Positions 10,336 through 21,500 of a stretch of 64,000 nucleotides of DNA are shown piece after piece (the first letter of the stretch is position 1; each line of letters opens with the position of its first letter). The translations under genes were made by a program, and so were the position numbers. The stretch covers positions 62,001 to 126,000 of the forward strand of contig NW_025933058.1 in the NCBI RefSeq assembly GCF_000764305.2. The letters run 5' to 3'. The notes below the pieces were generated by a model. That model was not told where the DNA came from, ran no database searches, and saw only the letters and a program-made list of their open reading frames with translations. This stretch comes from Hyalella azteca (lineage: Eukaryota > Arthropoda > Malacostraca > Amphipoda > Hyalellidae).

Positions 10336-13300
10336 GTGGGTTGCCCATTAATTATTTTAAAGAATATTTGCTTTTTTTCTATGGGGAAAATTTAGAAAAT
10401 ATTAATGACACAATCTTTTTACTTAATTCGACAGGATGAATTAAATTATGTACAGTATTTGATATTTTGAACAATTTAGGGGTGACAACTTTCCTACATT
10501 TTGATTTCTGCATGATTCGAAGCTGTCACTGTCAATGTCAAAACGTCTGTTGAGTAGTTTCTAATATAGGGACATAATAATAATTTTTCATTATTGCAGT
10601 AGTTTGTGGTAAAATGACTTATTGACCTTTGACCAAGAGATATGTACAAGAAATACCCTGGCCGAATTAGATATAATGCGTTATCAGTTATTGCACTGGA
10701 GCGCTCGTGCGCGTAGAGATAAAATGTAATGTTGACATATAATCCGGTCAAGATAAGAACAAGATGATAATTGAACGAATAAATATAAATTAATATGTAT
10801 TCATGTTTACCAGTATGAAAAAAACGCGTAACCAAACATTTATTCAACATATTTGACTTACAAAATAATTTTCACAACTCCGAGTCCAATGATGAACTTT
10901 CCAATGCATCATTTAGCACGATAAAAAAATCCTCATCAATGCAAAGACAAAAGTTAGTTGGTAAGAAGTAGGCTGATTGCATAAATATATAAAACAAAAG
11001 TAGCCAAGTGAAGTCGTTTCCATTGTTTAACGAGATTTTGTCTATATATTTTGTTCATATACGAATTAATTCTAAAAAAAATAATTTTAATTTCTGTCTT
11101 GCACGTATTTCATGCCATATGCATCAACAACTTTTGATTTTGAAGAAACACACGTCATTGAGATGAGGTGCGTAATAAAGATGGTTAAACAGACCTCGGT
11201 ATCTAATTCATCACGATAACAAGTATTAAAGCAACCACCAAATCAATCCACTGTTTAAAATAAGAATATTATAATTGTTAGGAAAGCTTTACATAATTTT
11301 TATTGCCACGAAAAGCAATTTATAAATGAAACGATAGAAATGGAACCAATATCACCAGTGAAGATTGTCCTTTGTTTATGATGGACTTTCATAACATAAC
11401 ATAACTAGTGATGTCAGCGCTGAAGTGTACAGCGTTGCAACCGTGTCTTCCCATGTTGTAATCTTGCTGTTCATTGTTCTTGCCGAGGTGAAGTACTTTA
11501 CACTTGTCAGCATTGAAACGCAGCTGGCCAGTCGCCGATTCTTTTACTTTTCGTGCTTTCTTCACAAAAGATCTAAAATCGTGTCATTTCACCGGATATT
11601 TTCATGACTGACGATAGTTTGAAATAGCTACTGGACTTCATAATACAGAGATATGGGGAGCCCGCCACACGTTCGCGTTCATGGGCTTCACGGGGTTCGC
11701 TGTGATCTACGCCATGCGCGTGAACCTTTCCGTCGCCATCGTCGCGATGGTCGCCAAGAACGTGACCACGAACACCAACGTCACCGACGATGACCTCGCC
11801 TGCCCCTTGCCCGACGACTACGGACAGGACGATGGCTACAGCCAGGTATCATGCTGCATTATATATGTTGTCGGCACTGGGATGATGAAATATATTTTTA
11901 TTATTGTGATTAAAGACAAAAAACACAGCTGCCTGAGACCGAGTTTGAACAAACCTTGAATCTATGGTTTAATTTTCACACTTCCCAGTCCAAGAAAATT
12001 TCCTTTAAAAATCAAAACTGAATCAGGCGACATATTGGGTAGAATTTGGGTCCACGATAAATCCCGCTTCACAATTCTCACATATTTTATGATGTACATA
12101 ATGATAGCATCCCGATTTACTATAACTAAATATAGAGAAGAAATTACGCGCGGGCCAGCGAGGCAGGATGACAATGAGGATAACCTCCAGTAACAAAAGC
12201 GGTCGCCTCGAGTAATTATAAGCAGTCACACAAAGTTTACCTACAGTTTAATATCCGGAAAATATCATTTAACTCCGCCTGGAAAAATATGTTAAGCCCC
12301 GAGTTCAGCTTCCTAGTCTAGAGGAATCTCCTACACAGAAATAGTGCCTTTACGCTGTAAGAATTCGAAATCTCCCACAATAATGGCCTTCGTCTAGCCT
12401 TCAAATAAAAATACCTCACCACCCTATTGCTTCGACTTGTCATTAAATGGGTTAACTACAGCCAGGCGAGTTTGATTGGGACGAGAAGACCCAGGGTCTG
12501 ATCCTGGGCTCGTTCTACTACGGCTACGCGTGCACCAACCTGCTGTCGGGCATCGCTGCTGAGCGCTTCGGGGGCAGGCTGGTGGGAGGTGTGGGCATCT
12601 TGCTGACGTCGGTGCTGACGTTGCTCACGCCTTGGGCGGCCAGAACTTCTGATGGTCTTTTCATCGCTCTCAGAATACTGGAGGGAATGACTGAGGTGGG
12701 TTTTTTAAATAAAAATAATGTCACAACTTTAAGATGTATAACATCAATCAAAAATCAGGATTATTCAAGAAGTAACACTCATTTCGCTTTCCTATACTTA
12801 TTTCGCGTTGTCTTTGAAAGGCAACAAGCTTCCCTTCCGCCAACTCCCTGATCGCTGCTTGGGTGCTGCCCGAAGAAAGATCAAAATATTCCGCATTCAT
12901 CTACGCAGGTATGACATATACGATTGATCTCTATAAAATCGCAAACTTTCATTCGAAATTCAAGATAATAATATTTAAACTTTAATTTAATATTTCATCA
13001 AACATCTTTTTCATTCAAAAATCTTTTTGAAAATGTAAAATCTAGAACTCTTGGCTCATCGTTTCACAATAGTTTGGAACATTTTGCTCAAATTTACTTG
13101 AAAAAAAACGAATAAAAAACTTTTAAAAACCACGTTTTCTTAACGGACAAAAAAGAAAAACATTCACTCTTACATAACATTTAAGTTATGTAAAATGTTA
13201 TGTAATGTTATGTAAGATCGAGTAAATGTTTTTCTTTTTTGTCCGTTAAGAAAACGTGTTTTTTTAAGTTTTTTCTTTGTTTTATTTCACTATTTTTCGT

Positions 13301-16300
13301 TTTGTAAAAACTAGAAAAACGTGGTTTTTAAAAATATTTGTTACATTTATTTGTTTTCTACTTTTTAGTTAGCAATTTTAGCAATTCAAATCAATTTGCA
13401 GGGTTGGCAAGTGTGGATGTTCGAGAAAAAAAAACTCAATTCCAAACCGTGAATTTTAATTTTTTTATTTTTTAAAAAATATAAAAAAAAAATTATTTAT
13501 TATTTCTGATGATCAAATCTTGAATTGTTAGGCAGCATAAGCATGCATGCCAAATTTCAACTTACTAGGATGTTTAGAAGTGCTCTAAATTAAGGTTTTA
13601 ATTTTTGATGACAGACACACACGAAACGAAGTCAAGAAAAACGTGGTAAAATAAGACAGAAATTAGCATTGAATTTAATAGTCCACTATAATAAAAGAAA
13701 GAAATTGTAACAATTAGGCCACCGTGAGTGCGATGGATGACTTTTAAAGCTGGATTTGTCTCCGAGTAAGTTCTGAGTTCTTTCAAAAAATTATTTTTGG
13801 CTCCTAACGAGCAGAAGTTCGATGGCGTACGTTGATAAAATATGAAGCGTAATCTTCCCGCATAAATCAAGTCCTCCAGCATCCAATAATTATTGTTGCA
13901 ACTATAAATTGCATACTATTAAAAAAATAACACACTGCTGGCCAGGAGTGCAGTTCGGCACGGTAGTGACGCTAGCAGCCAGCGGATTCATGTGCAACTC
14001 ATCGTTCCTGGGCGGCTGGCCTTCGGTGTTCTACGTGTTCGGCAGTCTGGGCGTCGTCTGGTCCGTGTTTTGGTTCCCTCTGGTCTACGATAATCCAGCG
14101 CAACATCCCAGGATATCCAAACACGAGCTGGAATACCTCAAGCCTATTGCACAACTCAAAACTTCCACTTCAACGAAAGCAAGTCTCAATAATATTGAAA
14201 GTCGGCAACTGGAAATGAAAAAGTACTTTTATATCATTATGCAAATTTGTACGGCAGTCTCTACCGTTTACTCGTTTTGTGTCTCAGTACACGTTTGGTT
14301 CGGACTCAAAATTCGGATAAAACATAATGGATGACATAGACGATTAATCAGAAAATGAGGACATTTAACTCCAAATTACTTTACGTCACAGAAAACTCCA
14401 TGGAAATCCATATGGACTAGCAAGCATGTGTGGTCGGTCATTTTGATGCACTTCGGCTACAACTGGGTCTTCTACACCTTACTCACAGAGCTGCCTACCT
14501 ACCTGGACAGGATCCAACACTTCAACCTCAGCAGCGTGAGCAGTCAGAAATTCCTTTGAGCTGCAGCTTGGTACCATTACCCAACGATTACCTATGAATA
14601 ACAATAAACACATAAAGTGAATATAAGCAGAAGATGATAATAACCTACTAACTCTAAAAGGGTGCTGATGTTGATCAAATTTTGAAATCTATGTTGTACG
14701 TCATAAAAAATGATCAACACTCGACGATAGTTAAGAAATCGAATATTCTGAAAAAATTTGTTTAAACACCCGCATTAAATTCCGTCTTCTGATTTCAGAA
14801 CGGCCTGCTCTCCGCTTTGCCCTACGCCATCATGTACGTTTACAGTCTGTTCCATAGTCTCCTCATGGATCACCTCACAAAAAATCAAACGATTAGCATT
14901 TTGAACGTTCGCAGACTCGCTATGGCAGTTGGTGAGTACCTGTGAAAACTTAAGAGATTTATTCTTTGTAATACTATATCTTTCGTAAGATTATTGTTGG
15001 GGTTAATATTTAGGGTTTTAAAGTTGCTTCGAGTGAGTTCGATCTTTTTTATTATTTACCGTGTGAAGTCATTGCTCCCATCTGAAAATGCATACACACC
15101 AAGTACGTACAAATCACTTCAATATTGGCGTTCATTAGAACCTCATCTTTTTATGGGGCGAGGCGAAATTTTCATCGAATCTTCTGTTTAAGGTACAAAT
15201 TGCACATAATGTGCTCCAAACAAAACGTTCAGAAGCTCGCTTTTATTGGCATTGCATAACTGGCGAGATCTTGTGGGTACAAAATGGTCAATGGACAAAG
15301 TCTAACCTTTTGCTCTTAAACGAACACTCAAAAAATGATCAGTGGAATTGGAATTTTCAATGAGTGCGATTAATGACCAAAGAATTCGTTTATTTAAATT
15401 ACCAAAGAGTCGGACAATTCTTCAGATGACGTTGGTAGAGCGAAAGGCATATATCAGGAAGTAGTTTTAGTTTATTAACGACGTTTCGAATGTAACAAAC
15501 ATTCATTTTCAAGTTACAAGTAGCATTAAATACAACATTGAACAGCCGTTTCTCCTACCACCTGAGACAATCTAACAACCAGACTAGGTCTCAAACTTCA
15601 AAGCATTACAAACAAGCAACTTCATCTCAAAATTGTCGATGAATTTAACAGGCTTCGTGACAACAACATCAAACTCCGAACTAAACGCGATAACGGCCCT
15701 TGCAAAAGCGTGGGAGTTATCCGAGAGGCCGTTGTAGTCTATAAATTTTGCTTTAAAGAAGGTTGTAGACTTCTTCATCTATTGGACTACATCGGACACT
15801 TTTGGATCAACAACCAGGACACCGAGACGCTGTCTCGTTAGCTACCTCTAACCCGGAGGGCAAGTGAACCACACGCGACAATCTCACGACCAGAACTTCC
15901 GTGGTCAACCATGAGAACTTCACTCGCATTGTGCTGAAGGAACCCACCAGCATTATCATCAAGGCCGAAGATGGTTGGCCTCATCGTCTCTGCGGATTGG
16001 ACGCCTGCTATGTTTCTTAACTACCGGATTTGGCTGAACTTTGAAATGGTTTTCAGAGTGGTTTTTCAGATTCAAAATTTTATGGTAGAATCCTATTTAC
16101 GTATATTATGTACTTATTTCCACCAAAATTTCGATATTTAATGCTTCTTGTAACTTGAAAATGAATGTTTGTTGCATTTGAAGCGTTGTTAATAAACTAA
16201 AACTACTTCCTGAAATATGCCTTTCGATCTCCCAACTTCATCAGAAGAATTGTCCGACTCTTTGATAATTTAAATCAACGAATTCTCTGTTCATTAATCA

Positions 16301-17990
16301 CACGCGTATAAATCAACAAATTCTGCCATCTAAAACTAATTTTCAATGGGGTAAATGCAAGTAGACATCCGGATCGCTTTATTTAAATTTGTGGTAGGTA
16401 ACCGCCTGCGGCTGAACATACGATTACGAGTTTGTGCTCCACTGCTTTTCTTTTGGACGGGGTGTAGGCTAGCCATGGGGAACTAATTTAACTCTTAAAC
16501 TAACCCTTAAACTCTCGCACAGCTATCAGTCTCAGAGCTCCAGATCAGTTCCAACTGAACTGGCTCACTTCATCTTCATGTCCCCTCTTCACAAATTTTA
16601 ACTCGCTCATCGTTCTTGCAGAGAATGACAAAACGCGTTTCAAATCCAATCCGAAATAACTTCGAAAGTTAATTCTAGCAAGTTTCGAATAGATTGCATT
16701 GAATCAGATGCTAGCGTACGAATAATCAGCAAAATTGATTTAAGAAATCTCGGCTTCGAGCTGAGATATCAGAGTTAGCATGGAGCCTCTCACATGATTG
16801 CTTTTTACCGCCGGCAGCGAGCTTCATCCCGATGCTGGCGCTGATCGGCATGTGCTTCGTGGGTTGCGACCGCACTCTTGCCATCGTCATCCTGTGCATC
16901 GCAGTGGGCGCGTGTGGCGCTTGCTACTCAGGATACTTGTGTTCACACGTGGACCTGGCACCCTGCTACGCGGGTACCCTCATGGGGCTGACTAACACCT
17001 TCGCTACCATACCAGGCTTCGTCTCTCCAGCTGTAACTGGAGCCATTACCAACAACAATGTATGTTAAAAATTATCCAACAGTAGACGAATCAAAATTTA
17101 AAGCACAAGAATAAATCCGGATATTAAATGCATTCATTGAGAGCTATGAAATATTCAACTCATGAGGACTTGAATACTAAACCTGTGAAATTAGCTCTGC
17201 AGTGCAATTATATAATTTGAATATCCTAGAAACGCGAACGATGAAACCGTTCAAGAATAAATGCCCAAGAGGGCAGCAGTTCATTCCAAGTTCACATTAA
17301 TTTCAGAAAGTAACATATTTCTGCGATTCGTTCTATCTGGAGGGCGAATTCTTTCGGGAATAACCATAACGACGTCTAAATCTTTCTCTAAATCCTCTAA
17401 GTACAAGTTTTTTTGTGAATGTTGAGCTCTTTGATGTCTCACTGTTATAAAATTATACGAGAACTCAAGGTTTAAATATGGGCAGCAAACGCTGGCAGCC
17501 TGGCAGACGGTGTTCCTGATGTCAGCAGCAATAACAGGAGCTACGGCAGTGATTTACATCCTGACGATTAGCGCTGACATCCAACCTTGGAACTACCAAG
17601 AAGAACTAGGTAAGTAGTGATCAACAGTTTTAATTCATGCATGCAACTTTGGCTGAGGTTTATTATTAGTACACGAGTGAACCAAATAATTTAGAAAAAA
17701 TAAACCGCCATGTATCGCATTCAAATTCAGCGAGTTTAATCCAGCATCATCGAGTGCAACATCTTCAATACCCCCAAGAAAATAGTTCCCCGCCAACCAA
17801 TTTCCTGTCAGGAGGTCATGTTTATATCGACAATATAACAACTATAATGCAAGACATATGGTCATTCTTGACAGGCTTGGAGGAGCGCAGGAAATCTTCG
17901 GCGATATATGCTGAAAAACTGGAGCAGTTGGAGGCAACCTCGGGAGAATCGAAACAGCGTCGACGCTCATCTATCCCTACAAAGTTTTGA
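10236..17990 (+). CDS. SLC17/sialin-like major-facilitator transporter, copy B (complete, ten exons)
   Basis: This gene encodes a 536-aa SLC17-family membrane transporter of organic anions (sialin / Na-phosphate-cotransporter-like group; substrate not predictable). Exons are 10236–10335, 11649–11845, 12462–12695, 12821–12908, 13946–14178, 14392–14535, 14799–14931, 16818–17059, 17486–17609 and 17875–17990. They sum to 1611 nt with all phases matching. Order: a hydrophilic N-terminus of about 33 aa; WGARHTFAFMGF leading into TM1 (IYAMRVNLSVAIVAM); a luminal loop with NVT glycosylation sites; GEFDWDEKTQGLILGS and the MFS loop ERFGGRL; then the remaining membrane segments and a basic C-terminal tail (QRRRSS). 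The length is normal for the family. Expected location is a lysosomal, vesicular or plasma membrane. Copy A lies 6.6 kb upstream in tandem. Confidence 0.93.
11415..11560 (-). pseudogene. Non-LTR reverse-transcriptase fragment in SLC17 copy B intron 1
   Basis: The minus strand encodes QLRFNADKCKVLHLGKNN preceded, after a 1-nt frameshift, by a DW-like pair. This resembles the WQxxFNxDKCKVxHxG segment near the end of the reverse transcriptase domain in CR1/jockey-type LINEs. The fragment is short and dead. Confidence 0.6.
11649..11845 (+). CDS. SLC17 copy B exon 2 (TM1 and glycosylated loop)
   Basis: This exon follows AATACAG and ends phase 0 at a weak GTATCA donor. It encodes IWGARHTFAFMGF, TM1, and the loop with two NVT sequons. 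It is much more GC-rich than the flanking introns. Confidence 0.9.
12462..12695 (+). CDS. SLC17 copy B exon 3 (TM2–TM3)
   Basis: This 78-codon, phase 0–0 exon encodes PGEFDWDEKTQGLILGS, the MFS signature ERFGGRL and GVGILLTSVLTLLTPWA. The donor is GTGGGT. Confidence 0.92.
12821..12908 (+). CDS. SLC17 copy B exon 4 (TM4)
   Basis: The acceptor is CTTTGAAAG; the exon ends phase 1 at GTATGA. It encodes ATSFPSANSLIAAWVLPEER, matching the family pattern after the RxLEG segment at the end of exon 3. Confidence 0.9.
13120..13262. repeat. Large AT-rich hairpin in SLC17 copy B intron 4
   Basis: The arm CGTTTTCTTAACGGAC with an adjacent A/T tract near 13133 is repeated in inverse orientation near 13240, around a TTATGTAA-rich centre. 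Both outer ends carry the ACCACGTTTT/AACGTG motif also seen in a dispersed repeat elsewhere in the window. Confidence 0.75.
13946..14178 (+). CDS. SLC17 copy B exon 5 (TM5–TM6, GC donor)
   Basis: The acceptor is GGCCAG. The exon encodes GVQFGTVVTLAASGFM, GGWPSVFYVFGSLGVVW and NPAQHPRISKHELEYL. The next exon starts in phase 0, and the best in-phase donor is AAA|GCAAGT, a GC–AG intron. The downstream GT sites are out of phase or weak. Confidence 0.8.
14392..14535 (+). CDS. SLC17 copy B exon 6
   Basis: A 48-codon phase 0–0 exon encodes KTPWKSIWTSKHVWSVILM and NWVFYTLLTELPTYLDRI, the typical central SLC17 segment. The donor is GTGAGC. Confidence 0.92.
14799..14931 (+). CDS. SLC17 copy B exon 7
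   Basis: The acceptor follows a good pyrimidine tract (CTTCTGATTTCAG). The exon encodes NGLLSALPYAIMYVYSL and a loop with an NQT sequon, ending phase 1 at GTGAGT. The homologous copy A exon is cut by the window start. Confidence 0.92.
15367..16292. mobile_element. Penelope-like element fragment with inverted terminal repeats
   Basis: Arms of about 150 bp (15367–15525 and 16138–16292) are inverted and roughly 85–90% alike by eye, both containing GTCGGACAATTCTTC and the TTAGTTTATTAAC block. Between them the minus strand (15584–15778) encodes NSHAFARAVIAFSSEFD then VTKPVKFIDN. This recalls the C-terminal GIY-YIG region of Penelope-like retroelements, which often carry repeated termini. The family call is tentative. 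It sits in intron 7 of SLC17 copy B. Confidence 0.5.
16818..17059 (+). CDS. SLC17 copy B exon 8
   Basis: This 242-nt exon encodes SFIPMLALIGMCFVGC, LAIVILCIAVGACGACYSG and TFATIPGFVSPAVTGAIT. The donor is GTATGT. Confidence 0.92.
17486..17609 (+). CDS. SLC17 copy B exon 9
   Basis: A 124-nt exon encodes QTLAAWQTVFLMSAAITG and ISADIQPWNYQEEL, the last membrane segment. It ends phase 1 at GTAAGT. Confidence 0.92.
17875..17990 (+). CDS. SLC17 copy B exon 10 (stop codon)
   Basis: The acceptor TTCTTGACAG joins in phase to GLEERRKSSAIYAEKLEQLE and a basic tail (KQRRRSSIPTKF) before TGA at 17988. The tail is cytosolic by topology. Confidence 0.9.
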
Positions 17991-18269
17991 TTTTGGTACG
18001 TTGTTAACGGACACGAGGAAAACCTACTTGAGAAGTTTAACTCAAAATTCGGATGATCACCACTCGCTCCTAGCATTAGATACAGAACTGCGTATCGCGT
18101 TAAAGAACTTAAAGTGAGTCGTATTATGCACCTCGCACTTGACAAGAGTAAATTATAAAATACCATTTTAATTCGGATACTTTCTGGTTAACTGCTCGAC
18201 GAAGGATTCAACGATAAACTTATACGAATAACCGAAATCATAAATTATTCATTCAAGAATCATATGCCT

Positions 18270-18275
18270 AATAAA
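18270..18275 (+). terminator. Possible poly(A) signal of SLC17 copy B
   Basis: AATAAA lies about 280 nt after the copy B stop codon, in the short convergent gap before the TMA7 stop codon. Cleavage site not determined. Confidence 0.35.
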
Positions 18276-18491
18276 TAGCTCAGCAAGAAATCCATGAAAA
18301 CTGCACTCTCTTGTCGCGCTCCTCAAAAGAACATAGCGAATGATGGAGAACGAACTTTGAGAAAATTGCCTCAATAGAACAATTTTTTAGACCGGGATGG
18401 AAAGATATTAAAACACACTCATAAAACTTCGTTTTTTACTGAAATCGTTCAGGGCAAATAAATTTATGGAGATCGGACAGGCGTCGGGTGA

Positions 18492-18526
18492 TCATTTCTT
18501 GCCACTCTTCTTGATGCCGCCAGTGA
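18492..18526 (-). CDS. TMA7: TMA7 exon 4 (stop codon)
   Basis: The acceptor TTGCAG is followed by TC and ten codons, TGGIKKSGKK, then TGA. It is only 35 nt but carries the conserved C-terminal family signature. Confidence 0.93.
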
Positions 18527-21500
18527 CTGCAATAAAATTATACATTTTAATCCCGTTATTTCAAGGATTTATCCATTGATTTAGAGTGCATTTATTGAAT
18601 CTAAGAATCTGAAGCAATTACTCGTCCATATATTGTTAAAACCTTAGAACCAACTTTACCATTTTCCGAATTTGCAATGGTTAAGGGATAGAACCATTTC
18701 GTTGGGTGTTCAGAACTTGAATTGGAATGTTAACTCAAAAATGTAGGTATAATAAGTATACAAAATAAATTAAAAGTCTATAAATTTTCAATATTTTAGT
18801 GCCCCTGGAACTTCTGTTTGAATTGACGCCAGCATCTGCTATGCTTACCGAGTGGGCCTCCCTTGGCTGCCTTGGTAGCCATCTCCTTCAGGGCCTTGGC
18901 TTCTTCTTTCTGCTTTTGATGGAAGGCTTTGTCCTCCTGATGACAAAATGTATACATTGGCATAAAATTGATGTTGTCGCCCAAGTACTCACAATTCAAA
19001 GTTTCCCCGTATCAATAAATCAAGAAGAAAAATGGAATCCGTACTTCTGCGCCTCACTCCAGCAGCAACTTTTACCTCCTTCAGATTCCTCACAATCCAT
19101 GCTGCCAAAATGCTTCTGCTGGCACAAAATATACTTAGCTTAACTACATTCAGACGTCATTCAATATGCAAAATTTATCAAAGATTTAGAAAAAATCTTT
19201 GTTTATAAGATGCAAGTAGTAGTTTCTAAAAGATGGATCACTCAAATTGCCTCTTAGACATTTTATTAGCAGTATCCTCAAATGATTACTGAGACGAAAA
19301 AAAACAGTCGAGTGTGATTGGCCAACTTCTACCTTGTTACTGACCCAGGAACGGTTTAAATTCTATATGTTCTTGTTCTCCATTTATGAGTACAATGGAA
19401 ACGAGAACAAATGGAATTCAGCCAAGATAAGAACTCAAGTATTATGACAAGATAGTGATTGGGTCAGACCCTACATATTTGTTAGCTGCTAAGTAGTACC
19501 TATATAATAACTTAAAAATTTCAGGACTCAAAATTAGCAAAACAGCACCCCTAATAAGAGGATAGATTATTTTAGATTTAAACGGGCATAAAAGAAAGGA
19601 CAGTGTTTTTACTTAAAAAAATTACAGAACTTCAGACAAGATTTGATGATCAAAGATGATACCTACAGAAGTCAATGTTAGCAGAGAACCTAAGATTGAA
19701 ACATTAATACAAAAAAACAGTCACCCTGTGGTATCGCCTTCTTCATTAAATGTTGGTCCAAATCTTCAATTTTAACATGTGGTATAGCTTGTTGCTTGAC
19801 TCTGAATTTCAAGTTCAACTTTAAATTTTTTCAATATAGTGAGTTAATTTATTCACTAGTATAATTTCAAACAATGATAGATACTGCCCCTTGACTTTTC
19901 TAATGAAAATACAAGTTAAATTCAATAGAAAACAAAAATAATAATAAATAATATCTGATGGCAGCAAATACATAATTTGCATTTTTTTTTGTAAAGGATC
20001 TAAGAATGACCACCAAAACATGGTGCATGAAATTTACAGCGAAATTAAAATTTTAACAATACATAAGCATGGTTTTTCCTTCGTACATAATCTAAAATTT
20101 CTCAAATGCTCTCAAATTCAAATGGGAAAATGAATCAGTAATTGAAAATAATATTCCATGGAAATATTGAAACTCTGATGTTGCTGCAACACTAAAAGCC
20201 ACTAATTACTAGTGCATATGCCACTAGTTCATATCATTAGTCTTCTTAGAAGAGACGTTCACAAAAAAAAATATATATATATATATATATATGAAAGCAA
20301 AGAAAAACCCCAAGTGAAGAGCAGAGAAACATTTCAGAGACCAGCTCCATCATCAGATACTACCAAAACTTCAGAAGTTACAAGTACAATCAACAGCAAA
20401 AATCAATTTATTCAGGTAAGAGAGTAAAACCCAAGTGAAGAGAAAACAAAAACTAAGCTTAAAAACCTACTGATTTTAAATTTCAAGACATGATCCAAAA
20501 TTGTTTGCTTGTATTTGAAGAATTTTAGTATGTGAATTTATTTCTAAATTTACAGAAATGACATGTTAGATGTTTTTAGCGCATTTTCTCGTTTATGGAA
20601 AAAAGGCGCTATTGTGCTCGTGCCTCGTCATGTCCGTCCTTCCGTCAGTCTGTCCATCCATGACTTCACGTTTTCATCGCCAAGAAAATGCACTCTGTCA
20701 CTCACTGCAGTGAGTACTGAGTTATATTTTTTAATGTTCCAAGAGTATGATGGTTTCTATCTCACACTTACATCATCCATGTCCTTGGCATCTTTCTTTG
20801 GAGCCTTCAGTGGCTTCTTCTTCCCACCTGGAATTAAAATAAATTTTAATGTTACAGCAGGAGCTGGATAGAATACCAATACTACAAAATTGTGCATCTC
20901 TCCAAAATCAAATTACAAGGTAACTATTATTGATTGATATTTGATGCCAAAAATAAATCTCTCCCCATTGAATTTCTTCCAATAATGACCAAGAACTTGA
21001 CCCTTTTGCACCAAGCACAGAAATATGCAGAAATTCAAGTTTTTTATACCAAATGAGTATGAACAATTATGCAATATACGTATTCATGTCAAAATATTTT
21101 TTTCAAAATTATGCATATTGAATGTATAAATAAATTAAAATATCTAATAAATATTATCATTACACAAAAATTGTGTAGATACACAATCCAAAATTGTTAC
21201 TCAACTATGTGTTTAAAATAATACCTTCACATCTAAAGGCAACATATACACCTATTCAATTAAATCTCATCAGGTTACAGCTAATTCAGCTCCAGTGTTA
21301 TGAGTGGGCTGACATGCAATTTTAGACAGAAATATTTTCAATTTGCAGGTTAGAAATAGAAAGATCATTTTACAGGAAATATCCAAAAATTGCATACAAA
21401 AATGTGCAGTTTTTTGCCTCATTGTTGAGTGGATTCAGTGTCATTTTTGTTGCATTCGTGGACAGCTTCTGGGGCATTTTTTACTCATCCATAGGTTGCT

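Noticed and set aside
13598..13882. 94-codon minus-strand frame in an SLC17 intron
   Set aside because: No recognisable domain, AT-biased codons, and it overlaps a dispersed repeat fragment near 13606–13649.
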